From Caldicellulosiruptor morganii (GTDB lineage Bacteria > Bacillota > Thermoanaerobacteria > Caldicellulosiruptorales > Caldicellulosiruptoraceae): a stretch of 64,000 nt of DNA. This document shows, one piece after another, positions 54,035 through 61,436 of the stretch (positions within the stretch are counted from its first letter, which is position 1; each line of letters begins with the position of its first letter). A program made the position numbers and the translations under genes. The stretch covers positions 1,136,001 through 1,200,000 of the forward strand of contig NZ_CP113865.1 of assembly GCF_026810225.1 (NCBI RefSeq), read 5' to 3'. The notes beneath the pieces were generated by a model. It was not told the DNA's origin. It made no database searches and saw nothing but the letters and a program-made list of their open reading frames with translations.

Positions 54035-54130
54035 AAGACATATTTACAATCTATGAATTTTTCAACTGGTGTCTTTTCATTCATTCCTTCCTTTACCATT
54101 ATGAGGTCTAAAAAATTCCATTTATCTTAC
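54035..54130 (-). pseudogene. Relic of an integrase-type transposase C terminus
   Basis: On the minus strand, FFRPHNGKGRNE is followed by a stop, and in another frame NEKTPVEKFID continues. Removing one copy of a tandem AATG joins them into the RPHxG...KTPxEK tail typical of rve-type (DDE) transposases. No further coding could be followed upstream with confidence, so this is a short degraded end. Confidence 0.5.
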
Positions 54131-54502
54131 CATCTATGAGGGGTGTAAGGATAATTTTGTACATTTAAGATAAACTGTTCTTCCTGATATACCCTTTTTA
54201 ACTCTATAAACTAAACGAGTTATTCTCTGAAACAGATTATATTTCCTTAGTCGTTCCATTCTTTATTTTTTATCTTCCCTTATATTTTGTCGTAGGTTTT
54301 CTCTAAATTAAAATTATAACACAATGGGGCTTTTTTCTTTTGTTGCTATATTTACTCTATATGGTTATTTCTTTTATTAAACAAACTATATATTTTAACT
54401 ATTTGCAGATTTAGCCTTGTTATAAACTCAAGAAAATTGAAGAAATTTTAAGCTATTTAAAGAAAAGAGTATTCTGAGCTCAAAATTTAGCTGAAAATGG
54501 AC
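54131..54502. other. Gene-free, AT-rich stretch
   Basis: I see no convincing gene here. Part may be further decay of the relic transposase. No strong hairpin-plus-T terminator was found. Confidence 0.5.
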
Positions 54503-54521
54503 AAAAAAAAAAAAAAAAAAA
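54503..54521 (+). repeat. A19 homopolymer abutting a promoter
   Basis: A run of 19 A residues ends five bases before a perfect TTGACA. Such a tract in that position would act as an UP element for RNA polymerase. Run length may vary between cells or sequencing reads. Confidence 0.8.
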
Positions 54522-54526
54522 CGGGA

Positions 54527-54556
54527 TTGACAGTGTGAAAATGTATAAGATAAAAT
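54527..54556 (+). promoter_or_regulatory. Strong sigma-A promoter before the C39 peptidase stump
   Basis: TTGACA (54527-54532), 18 bp, TAAAAT (54551-54556), with an A tract upstream. The leader to the ATG is about 105 bases. Confidence 0.7.
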
Positions 54557-54667
54557 TTGCATAGAAATTCCAAGAAGAAGTTTACAGAAAAAATAGTTTG
54601 AGAATAAAATGCTCTAAATAAGAGAATAAAGAAACTAAGAGACTAAAGAATCAAGTGGGATGAAGAA

Positions 54668-54994
54668 ATGAGAAGGAGATACTATTGTGTAAAGCAGCAT
54701 GATATAACAGATTGTGCGGCAGCGACTTTAGCAACAATTTGCCTGCAGTATGGAAAAGAAGTATCAATAGCCAGAATAAGAGAGATGGCAGGGACAGACA
54801 GGTTTGGCACCACAGCATATGGAGTTGTAAAAGCAGCAGAAAAGCTTGGATTTGAAGCAAAAGCAGTCAGAGCAGAAACTAAGGAGGCAATATTTGAGAA
54901 AATACCACTTCCGTGTATAGCACATGTACTGATAGATGGCAAGCTATTTCATTATGTTGTAATACATGAGCATTCTTGTAATGAACGAAAATGA
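54668..54994 (+). pseudogene. Truncated C39 (bacteriocin-processing) peptidase domain
   Basis: The 108 residues match the start of a peptidase-containing ABC exporter: RRRYYCVKQHDITDCAAATLA carries the catalytic Cys near residue 16 (oxyanion Gln at 10), and LFHYVVIHEH contains the catalytic His near residue 99. The frame then ends after a few unrelated codons, without the final catalytic Asp, the membrane domain or the ATPase domain of the usual ~700-residue protein. IS256-type debris follows directly. A free-standing short peptidase is possible but less likely. Confidence 0.75.
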
Positions 54995-55025
54995 GTGAAA
55001 ATGAAGTAAAATGAGATTTGCAAGA

Positions 55026-55072
55026 AGGAGGTACCTCCTGGTAAAATACGGCAGGTAAGTTGTACAACTTAC
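55026..55072. repeat. Two perfect palindromes
   Basis: AGGAGGTACCTCCT (55026-55039) and GTAAGTTGTACAACTTAC (55055-55072) lie 15 bases apart between the peptidase stump and the IS256 relic. Both are perfect inverted repeats of 14 and 18 bp. Role unknown; they could mark a former element end. Confidence 0.6.
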
Positions 55073-55089
55073 AACAAAACACAACAAAA

Positions 55090-55446
55090 AAGGTATCCTC
55101 AGAGAACTTTCAGAGGAACCGTTGACGACTAAAGACATAAGTAGGTCGGTGTGTGAACTATCAACTCTTTTATAATAACGGTCAGGTAGGATGGAAGGTC
55201 AAAAGTTACTAGAGCGTGTACGAAGGATAGAGATTTCCAGACTGCCAATAGGTGTTGCAAGTTTTCTGTCGTAAAAACCATTACATTTGTCGTTTTCGTT
55301 TTTAGCAAGGTAAACAGCCTTTTCTGAGAGCATAAAGCAATCAAGCAAGTTTTCTGAGAGTTGTTTTAGAGCTGGATGGTTAGGATCATCTTTAGAGCAA
55401 TATATATTTAGTACTTGCTCTACAGGAAAAGGTAATATACCAATCT
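55090..55446 (-). pseudogene. Relic of an IS256-type (mutator) transposase, N-terminal part
   Basis: On the minus strand, the frame reads SKDDPNHPALKQLSENLLDC, then NGFYDRKLATPIGSLEI and LRTRSSNF, then an in-frame TGA (55201-55199), then PSILPDRYYKR and LLMSLVVNGSSES. These match the start of IS256-family transposases (NGFY.R...T..G.LE...PR.R.G.F.P.ILP.RY.R). The catalytic DDE part is missing. No inverted repeats of the original element could be identified. Confidence 0.75.
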
Positions 55447-55464
55447 AAAATAATCCAAGAAAAA

Positions 55465-55503
55465 TTTAACAGAAGTTTAACGTTTATTTAATTCTAATTT
55501 AAC
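55465..55503 (+). promoter_or_regulatory. Four 11-bp direct repeats (Pho-box-like) upstream of the BtrH-like gene
   Basis: TTTAAC, TTTAAC, TTTAAT and TTTAAC start at 55465, 55476, 55487 and 55498, an exact 11-bp spacing. This is the layout bound by PhoP/PhoB-type response regulators (Bacillus PhoP: TTAACA-type repeats about 11 bp apart). A -10, TATACT, follows at 55514-55519, and there is no good -35, as expected for an activated promoter. Confidence 0.65.
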
Positions 55504-55538
55504 ACTGAAGAGGTATACTATTACTACAGGTGATAAAA

Positions 55539-56579
55539 ATGAAAATAATTTCAGATATAAAACCAAAAAGAGGTTCATTGGTTGACTGTAGAATTCAAAG
55601 CTTTTGTGATATGGTAGGATACTACAAAAAGAGTTTTATATTACCATATTATTGTTTTGGAATTGGGGAAGGTTTGGCATTTTGCTACTGGCAGGAAAGA
55701 AGAACAAAGATACCTTTAATTGTTATGATAGGGAGAAAAATTGATGTAGAAAGGATTTTCACAAGAAAAATCGGATTAAAGTTAAGCGTATTTTACCCTA
55801 ATAAATATAATGCAGCCGATAACAATCAAGATTTGATTAATCTGATTGACAACGATATTCCAGTAATAGCAGATGTTGATAGATTTTATTTGGATTATAT
55901 CAATGAACTATATGGAAAAAAACATTTTGGATTACATTCAGTATTGGTAGTGGGATATCGCATAAAAGATGAGGTAGAGTTTGCGTTGTATGATTTTGTT
56001 TCTGAAAATTTAATTTGGTATCCGTCGAACAAACTGTATTTGGCACGAATATCTAATTGGCAACCATTTGCACCAAAGGGGAGAATTTATACCATGAGTA
56101 TTAGTAATGAAGTTACACGCTTATATGATGAAAAGCTCATTAGAGATGCTATAGTTTCAAACTGTAAAAGTTTGTTAACTCCAAATGCCACTTCGGGTGT
56201 CTTGGCAATGAAACTTTTAGGTGAAGAGATAAAAAAGCTAAGAACATATGCAAACATACAAAAAAATAATCATTTAATCAATTTACAACTAAGGATGATA
56301 AACTTATATTTAAGGGAGTATGAACCTACGCAAACTTTTTACAGAATGATATATGCCTACTTTTTGAAAGAAGCAAGCCAAGTTGGAAACTTAAGTATTC
56401 TTGAAGAATTTGCTTGCGAGTTTGAAGAAATTGCAAGTAAATGGAAAAAACTTTCTGAAAATTTAGAAATCAAGACAAGATTAGAAGAAAAATTATATAT
56501 TTGCGGCGAAGAGTTAATAAAGTTATCTGTCTTAGAAGAAAGTGTTTTAAAAAGATTGCAAAATGCATTAATAAATTAA
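55539..56579 (+). CDS. BtrH-N-domain protein of a peptide-maturation cluster
   Basis: This 346-residue protein starts at ATG 55539 after ACAGGTG; GTG 55530 is an alternative. The first ~180 residues resemble the BtrH N-terminal domain: RGSLVDCRIQSF with a possible catalytic Cys, YCFGIGEGLAFCYW, DVDRFYLDYINELYG, and FGLHSVLVVGYRI with a His. That pattern is a papain-like acyltransferase or peptidase fold, as in butirosin BtrH. The helical C-terminal half (about 200-346) may be a DUF4872-like region. It lies just upstream of the Cys-rich peptide gene, so it probably acts on the peptide or its carrier. Its exact chemistry is unknown. Confidence 0.7.
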   Translation: MKIISDIKPKRGSLVDCRIQSFCDMVGYYKKSFILPYYCFGIGEGLAFCYWQERRTKIPLIVMIGRKIDVERIFTRKIGLKLSVFYPNKYNAADNNQDLINLIDNDIPVIADVDRFYLDYINELYGKKHFGLHSVLVVGYRIKDEVEFALYDFVSENLIWYPSNKLYLARISNWQPFAPKGRIYTMSISNEVTRLYDEKLIRDAIVSNCKSLLTPNATSGVLAMKLLGEEIKKLRTYANIQKNNHLINLQLRMINLYLREYEPTQTFYRMIYAYFLKEASQVGNLSILEEFACEFEEIASKWKKLSENLEIKTRLEEKLYICGEELIKLSVLEESVLKRLQNALIN

Positions 56580-56643
56580 AAGTTGTTTGCAAGCAGGGAG
56601 ATCATATCCCTAGAGATTCAAAAGAAGAAAGGAGGAGCCCAAA

Positions 56644-56778
56644 ATGATAGAGAAGAACTTTTTAGAGGAATTGAAAGAAGTATTAGAAACTCAGGATTTG
56701 GATTTAAGCGAGATAGAGACACTAGAAGAAATTGTGACCCCTGCTTCAGGTTGTGGCTGTGGCGGACTTTGTAGATAA
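56644..56778 (+). CDS. Cys-rich RiPP precursor peptide (leader + SGCGCGGLCR)
   Basis: This 44-residue gene has a very strong ribosome site (AAAGGAGGAG) before ATG 56644. Residues 1-~33 are an acidic leader rich in Leu and Glu, including ETQDLDLSEIETLEE. EIVTPAS then leads to the C terminus SGCGCGGLCR, with Cys at 37, 39 and 43. This is the usual leader-core layout of ribosomally made, modified peptides. The flanking BtrH-like, ABC exporter and radical SAM genes on the same strand support it. The Cys residues would be the sites of radical thioether formation (inference). An overlapping longer frame (56583-56774) has no ribosome site and no sensible product. Confidence 0.8.
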   Translation: MIEKNFLEELKEVLETQDLDLSEIETLEEIVTPASGCGCGGLCR

Positions 56779-56907
56779 TTAACACAGGCTAAAAAAGGGA
56801 TATGGTCCCCCCTGCTTTAAATATTTAATAAAGTATTTATAACTTCAGAAAGAGGCATATAAAATCTTTTTGAAGTGCAATTTTGATAAAAGGAGGACAA
56901 AATTTTT

Positions 56908-57594
56908 ATGCAAAAAAGTATAATTTTATTATCAAACATTTCTAAAAGCTATAAAGATGGTGATAAACAAAATATAATACTTTCAAAAACAAGTTTTGCT
57001 ATTTCCAAAGGTGAATTTGTTGCCATGGTAGGGAGGTCTGGATTAGGAAAGTCAACATTTTTGAGAATAATAGGAACTATAGAGAAGCCAGATGAAGGAC
57101 AGGTTATAATAGATGGAACTGATATATCGAATTTAAATGATAAGGAACTTACAACAATAAGAAGAAAAAAAATAGGTTTTGTATTTCAACAATTTTATCT
57201 GATTAACAGATTTTCGGTTAAAGAAAATTTAGAACTCCCATTGTTTTTTTCTGGAGTATCTAAAAAGGAAAGATTAGCAAGAGTGAAAAGAATATTAGAA
57301 ATAGTTGGGTTAGCTTATAAAGAATTAGACTCAAAAGTATTTTTCTTAAGTGGTGGTGAAAAGCAACGTCTAGCAATTGGTAGGGCTTTGATAAATGAGC
57401 CATTGATTTTGCTTGCTGATGAACCGACAGGAAATTTAGATGAAGCTAATGAAGAGCAGATATTATCTATCTTTGAGAATATCAATAAAGAACTTCAAAC
57501 CACAATAGTTGTGGTTACACATAATGAAAAGGTGGCAAAGAGAGCACAGAAAGTAATTACTATATCAAACAAAAAAATAGTTCAGGTGAGATAA
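56908..57594 (+). CDS. ABC transporter ATP-binding protein (LolD/MacB type)
   Basis: This 228-residue ATPase has Walker A GRSGLGKST near residues 43-51, Q-loop FVFQQFYLINRFSVKEN, signature FLSGGEKQRLAIGRAL, Walker B LILLADEPTG and the switch His in VVTHN. This subfamily pairs with FtsX/MacB-like permeases and exports peptides or gives peptide immunity. AAAAGGAGG precedes the ATG. The permease gene starts 18 bases downstream. The gene is intact. Confidence 0.9.
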   Translation: MQKSIILLSNISKSYKDGDKQNIILSKTSFAISKGEFVAMVGRSGLGKSTFLRIIGTIEKPDEGQVIIDGTDISNLNDKELTTIRRKKIGFVFQQFYLINRFSVKENLELPLFFSGVSKKERLARVKRILEIVGLAYKELDSKVFFLSGGEKQRLAIGRALINEPLILLADEPTGNLDEANEEQILSIFENINKELQTTIVVVTHNEKVAKRAQKVITISNKKIVQVR

Positions 57595-57612
57595 GGAGGA
57601 AAGCAACAATCT

Positions 57613-58839
57613 ATGAGTTCAATAGTTGAGTACATAAAGTTTTCTCTGTCGAGCATAAAGAACAACAAAATAAGATTTGTACTGAGCATGTTTAACATAA
57701 CCTTGGGAGTATTTTTGGTCACGGTTATAATTATTATGGCAGGAAGTTTCAAGGATAAAATGTATACAGAAATGAAGGTTTCTGATGAAAAAGTCATAAG
57801 CATAGTGCAAGGCAGGCCTGAAAGCCGAGCAAGTTATTATTATAGTTATCCTATTTTTGATGATTCTCATATAGACATGATAAAAAAAATCTCAAGTTTG
57901 AAAAATGTTGTCGGGGTAAAAGTGTGGTCGCCTGATAGCATTACGGCTGTAAATAGTAAAGGTCAGAGAAAAAGCGTCTTTACTCGTATTATAGGAACGA
58001 AAAAACTCTTTTTAGACAATTTAGGTGCAATTATAGAGCATGGACGAATTTTTAAAAAAGGCAACGAAGTGGTTATAGGTGCAAAGATAGCAGAAATAGG
58101 GAGTATTCAAGTTGGCGATAAGATTGAAATTGAAGACAGCAACAGAAAGTATATATTTACAGTATGTGGTATTCTCAAACTGCAAAAGCCACAGATGTTT
58201 TCAGATACCCCTGATTTGATCAATTTTATGATAGCAGCACCTGTTGATATAGATGCATTTAGCAATAAAAAGTATGGGATGATAAGTGCAAAAGTCAATA
58301 GTATCAATTTTCTAGAAAGTACATGTAAAGAAATAGAAAGAATACTGAATAGCGACAATTTAATAAAGAGTGAGTTAAAAGGATGGGGTTTGAGTGTTAT
58401 TGCAGTGTCAAGAATGGACGTTCTCAAAGCAATTAATAACTGGTTTAGGTATATATATTTCTTTATACTAGTTGTAATTATAATGGTATCTTTAATTTCT
58501 GTAGCTAACATTACAAACACAATGATTACAACAGTATATGAAAGGTATCAAGAAATAGGAATTATGAAAGTTGTCGGTGCATCAAATTTACAAATAGCTG
58601 CATTTTATATTTTTGAATGTGCCATTATTGGAATTTTAGGAACATTTATAGGGTTAATTCCAGGAATCTTGCTGTCAAGATTACTAGTTTATATAATTAA
58701 GTGGAATTATATTACTGACAATACGCTGCTATTTATAACCTGTACTGTGATGGGACTAATTTCCCCACTGTTAGCAGGCTATTTAGCTTCGCGAAAAGCA
58801 GTGAAATTGCAGCTAATAAATGCTTTGTACAAAGAATAA
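57613..58839 (+). CDS. FtsX/MacB-like ABC transporter permease
   Basis: This 408-residue membrane protein has an N-terminal helix (about residues 22-44, in IRFVLSMFNITLGVFLVTVI), a ~230-residue extracellular domain, and three C-terminal helices (about 280-400) with the FtsX core ANITNTMITTVYERYQEIGI followed by MKVVGAS. It forms an exporter with the upstream ATPase. Given the precursor gene, it probably exports or gives immunity to the mature peptide. Intact. Confidence 0.9.
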   Translation: MSSIVEYIKFSLSSIKNNKIRFVLSMFNITLGVFLVTVIIIMAGSFKDKMYTEMKVSDEKVISIVQGRPESRASYYYSYPIFDDSHIDMIKKISSLKNVVGVKVWSPDSITAVNSKGQRKSVFTRIIGTKKLFLDNLGAIIEHGRIFKKGNEVVIGAKIAEIGSIQVGDKIEIEDSNRKYIFTVCGILKLQKPQMFSDTPDLINFMIAAPVDIDAFSNKKYGMISAKVNSINFLESTCKEIERILNSDNLIKSELKGWGLSVIAVSRMDVLKAINNWFRYIYFFILVVIIMVSLISVANITNTMITTVYERYQEIGIMKVVGASNLQIAAFYIFECAIIGILGTFIGLIPGILLSRLLVYIIKWNYITDNTLLFITCTVMGLISPLLAGYLASRKAVKLQLINALYKE

Positions 58840-58860
58840 GCACAGGGAGGACAGAAGTTT

Positions 58861-59658
58861 ATGAGTGTTCATATTTATAACCTAGACGATAAGTATATTT
58901 TGTTTAATCATGAACAGTTAAAATACTTTTTGCTTCCACCAAAGCTTGGAGAGCAGTTGTTAAAGCTTGACGAGAATGAGAAAGAGAGATTGATAAGCAG
59001 TTTAAAAGAAAATTTTTACTTCAATGGGAGTAATGAAATTACTCAGGAAGAAAAAGAAGATGATGTTTGTTCTAGGTTAATATTAGTGATATCGCAAGCA
59101 TGTAATCTTAGTTGTTCTTATTGTTACGCTCACGGAGGTTCATACGGCAAACAGAGTGGAAACTTTTTTATGGATTTTGAAACAGCAAAAAATTCAGTTG
59201 TTTTCTTTACAAAAACTTTTGCCAAGGGTATAAAGTCAATTCAGTTTTTTGGTGGAGAGCCACTACTTAATTTAGATTTAATTGAAAGATTGTGTTATTG
59301 GGTCAACGAATACTATTCATCTATTGGATTAAATACACCAAAATTTTCTATTTCGACAAATGGAACATTAATAAATGAAAAAGCAATAGAACTTTTTAAC
59401 AGTTATAATATAGGGGTAACAGTAAGTCTTGATGGAGATAAAGGTATCAATGATGAGCATAGAAAATACAAAAATGTTAAAAGAAGTGTTCATGAAGACG
59501 TTGTAAAAATAATTAACCTTATGAACAAGATAAGAAATTTTAAATTAGGCATAGAAATGACAGTTACAAATAAGCATATAGAAAACTTTAAAGATAATCC
59601 AGATTTTGCATTGGGGTTGGTAAAACATTTTCACAATTTAAAAATGATTCTAGTGTAA
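58861..59658 (+). pseudogene. Radical SAM peptide maturase, truncated by an insertion sequence
   Basis: The frame opens with a ~70-residue N-terminal region that may bind the leader. The radical SAM domain follows, with SQACNLSCSYCYAHGG giving CxxxCxxC at 81, 85 and 88, the QFFGGEPLLN (GGE) motif, and STNGTLIN and SLDGDKGINDEHR. Native sequence ends at residue 261; the last codons and the TAA lie in the left inverted repeat of the element at 59646. Maturases of this kind usually run to 400-500 residues with a Cys-rich SPASM domain, which is missing. Joining the two flanks with one copy of the AAAAT repeat adds only ten codons before a stop, so the 3' half was lost as well. Confidence 0.85.
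59641..59645. repeat. Left target-site repeat AAAAT
   Basis: AAAAT here and at 61581-61585 flanks the element with inverted repeats GATTCT..., suggesting a 5-bp target duplication. In A/T-rich DNA this could partly be chance. Confidence 0.5.
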
Positions 59659-59802
59659 AAACTCAATTTTAGAATCTGCCTTTCTGTACTTTGAAAATTT
59701 ATTCAGGTAAATTGTGGTAATTTATGCCTGTGATAACAAAAATCCAGTCTAAAATCTGCCGAGAAAAACTTATGTATTACCTTTATAATACGTTATTACC
59801 AT

Positions 59803-60810
59803 TTATTGCACCAATACGGGCGCACTTCCCCCCTGCCTCTCTCCAATAGCTTTTTTAGCTCGTTCCAACATGTATCTTGCAAAACGCTTAAAATTCTGGG
59901 CCAATACCTTTAAACCTACGTTTACTCTACATTTTACAAGTCCCCTTACTCGAAGTTTCGAAAGACCATGACCCCTCTTCAAGGCTGAATTAGTACCTTC
60001 TATTGCTGCTCTTTTGCTCTTGTTTCCCTCACACCTGCATTCTATCTTTTCCCGTTGTTTGGCTGCTTCTATCGATTTTAGATTTACCCTCACCACATAA
60101 TCTTTTTTTTGCTCTTTGCAATAACATTGATTTTTTAATTCACACTTTGCACAGGCTTCTTTTGGAAAATGGGCTACCGTCTGCCCTTTCTTAACACTTG
60201 CATGAATGGGTATTATTCCCCTTGGGCATTTTTTTATCACTTTCGTCTCTTCATCTATTTCATATTCGCTCACTGACATCCTAACAGGCTTCCTACCGTT
60301 TAAATCAGTAAAATGAACTTCTACACAGTTCTCTTTTGCAATTTGTACTACTTCTTTGGAGTAATAACCACCGTCTACATAGACTTCTTGACATTTTGTA
60401 TTCTGTTTTATAATAGGTAGTCTCTCTTTTAAAAGCTCTACATCACTCTTTATATTCTTTTCTACCGTATAGTCTGTTATGAGCTGAAAAGAATTTTCTT
60501 TTGCACAGGTTTCGCTAAGGTTTAAAACATATCCGCTTTCAGCTTTGTTCCCCTTCTTGCGATAAGTAGCATCCTCATCATATGCTGACTGAAGAGAATC
60601 GCTGGGTATACTTTTGCTATCTTTGGCCTTGAGCTTCTTGGTTTGTTCGTCGTAGTACGCCTGTTCCGACAAAAATCTTTCAAGGATCCTATACGCATCG
60701 GAGTTTTTTAGTTCAGAAATGTTTTCAATTGTTTCTTTTGTTTCTTGGCAAAGATTCAAGAGCATTTCCAGCCTGCTTTCGCCTTCTGAAGGCTTGGTTT
60801 TGTGTATCAC
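59803..60810 (-). CDS. IS1182-like transposase, C-terminal part (DDE and Cys-rich region)
   Basis: This 335-residue reading frame contains a DDE-type core: SGYVLNLSETC, EVYVDGGYYSKEV with an acidic residue, then a zinc-like CAKCELKNQCYC, and AAIEGTNSALKRGHGLSKLRVRG holding the final Glu. A GTG at 60810 is the first possible start, but the frame stays open upstream to the slippery site at 60837-60843. A -1 shift there would join it to the upstream frame and give one protein of about 540 residues, the usual length for this family. Confidence 0.8.
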   Translation of the reverse strand: MIHKTKPSEGESRLEMLLNLCQETKETIENISELKNSDAYRILERFLSEQAYYDEQTKKLKAKDSKSIPSDSLQSAYDEDATYRKKGNKAESGYVLNLSETCAKENSFQLITDYTVEKNIKSDVELLKERLPIIKQNTKCQEVYVDGGYYSKEVVQIAKENCVEVHFTDLNGRKPVRMSVSEYEIDEETKVIKKCPRGIIPIHASVKKGQTVAHFPKEACAKCELKNQCYCKEQKKDYVVRVNLKSIEAAKQREKIECRCEGNKSKRAAIEGTNSALKRGHGLSKLRVRGLVKCRVNVGLKVLAQNFKRFARYMLERAKKAIGERQGGSAPVLVQ

Positions 60811-61436
60811 TTCTGTCCTAAATTCAGGGTTGAGAACTTTTTTAGGTTCTCTGAAAGTCTGTCTTCAGGAATGGATTTTACTGCCCTGTAAAGTACATCA
60901 AAGGCAAGGGCAACTCTTCCTGCTTTTTTGATGTTTGACATGAACATGGTGGAGTCTATCCGCTGTTCTTTCATGCATATACCTGCTTCTTTGGCAAAAA
61001 TCATGGTAAGATTTAAAAACTGCCCGAATATTAAGTCCTCTTGTTCAGGATGTTTTATGAGGTATTTGTATATCCTTGTTCTAAAGTCATACAAGGTTTT
61101 CTCTGAAAGGTTCATACCTCCTAATGTTCTTATTCCTACAGCATAATTTATCAGGTAATTGAAGTTGAAATTTTCGATAAGTTCATCATCAGAGTAGTTT
61201 TTAAGGTGTTTTATGTATTCCAAAGAAAGAAGTATGTTAACCGGGAAGTTAGCCCTTCCTGTATCACTGTATAAAACTGAAAAGGGTTTTTCATCGATGT
61301 TGCAGAACACGTATTTATAAAATATGGGAGCCCATGATTTTTCAAGTTTAGCCTTTATCCTTGAATCCATGAAGTTAACACTTTCAAATAATGATTGTTG
61401 GAGATGGTTGTTATTTTCTCTAAACAAGTACAACAC
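60807..61436 (-). CDS. IS1182-like transposase, N-terminal part (DUF772-like)
   Basis: This 209-residue frame starts at GTG 61436. DTGRANFPVNILLSLEYIKHL and LSEKTLYDFRTRI match the N-terminal domain of IS1182/IS5-like transposases, and QRIDSTMFMSNIKKAGR holds the first catalytic Asp. The frame overruns A-AAA-AAG by ten codons to a stop at 60807. Protein similarity continues in the -1 frame (KVLNPEFRTEV). Either programmed frameshifting or a mutation explains this. Confidence 0.8.
   Translation of the reverse strand: MLYLFRENNNHLQQSLFESVNFMDSRIKAKLEKSWAPIFYKYVFCNIDEKPFSVLYSDTGRANFPVNILLSLEYIKHLKNYSDDELIENFNFNYLINYAVGIRTLGGMNLSEKTLYDFRTRIYKYLIKHPEQEDLIFGQFLNLTMIFAKEAGICMKEQRIDSTMFMSNIKKAGRVALAFDVLYRAVKSIPEDRLSENLKKFSTLNLGQK
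60837..60843 (-). promoter_or_regulatory. A-AAA-AAG slippery heptamer between the transposase frames
   Basis: Read on the minus strand in the upstream gene's frame, CTA AAA AAG contains the canonical -1 frameshift heptamer. A shift there moves exactly into the downstream frame (GTT CTC AAC ...). No clear downstream hairpin was found. Confidence 0.6.

Noticed and set aside
54944-55138. 64-codon minus-strand frame after the peptidase stump
   Set aside because: Only its first residues (MSLVVNGS) fit the transposase relic; the rest is unrelated, so it is not a gene of its own.
55199-55201. TGA inside the IS256 relic as a possible selenocysteine or recoding site
   Set aside because: No SECIS-like hairpin or conserved Cys/Sec position; the rest of the transposase is missing, so decay is the simpler explanation.
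56583-56774. A 63-codon open frame overlapping the precursor peptide
   Set aside because: It lacks a ribosome site and protein-like composition; the precursor frame has a strong AAAGGAGGAG site.
56784-56812. Possible attenuator after the precursor gene (GGGA-TATGG-TCCC)
   Set aside because: The stem is only four pairs with C-rich slippage and no T run; too weak to list as a terminator.
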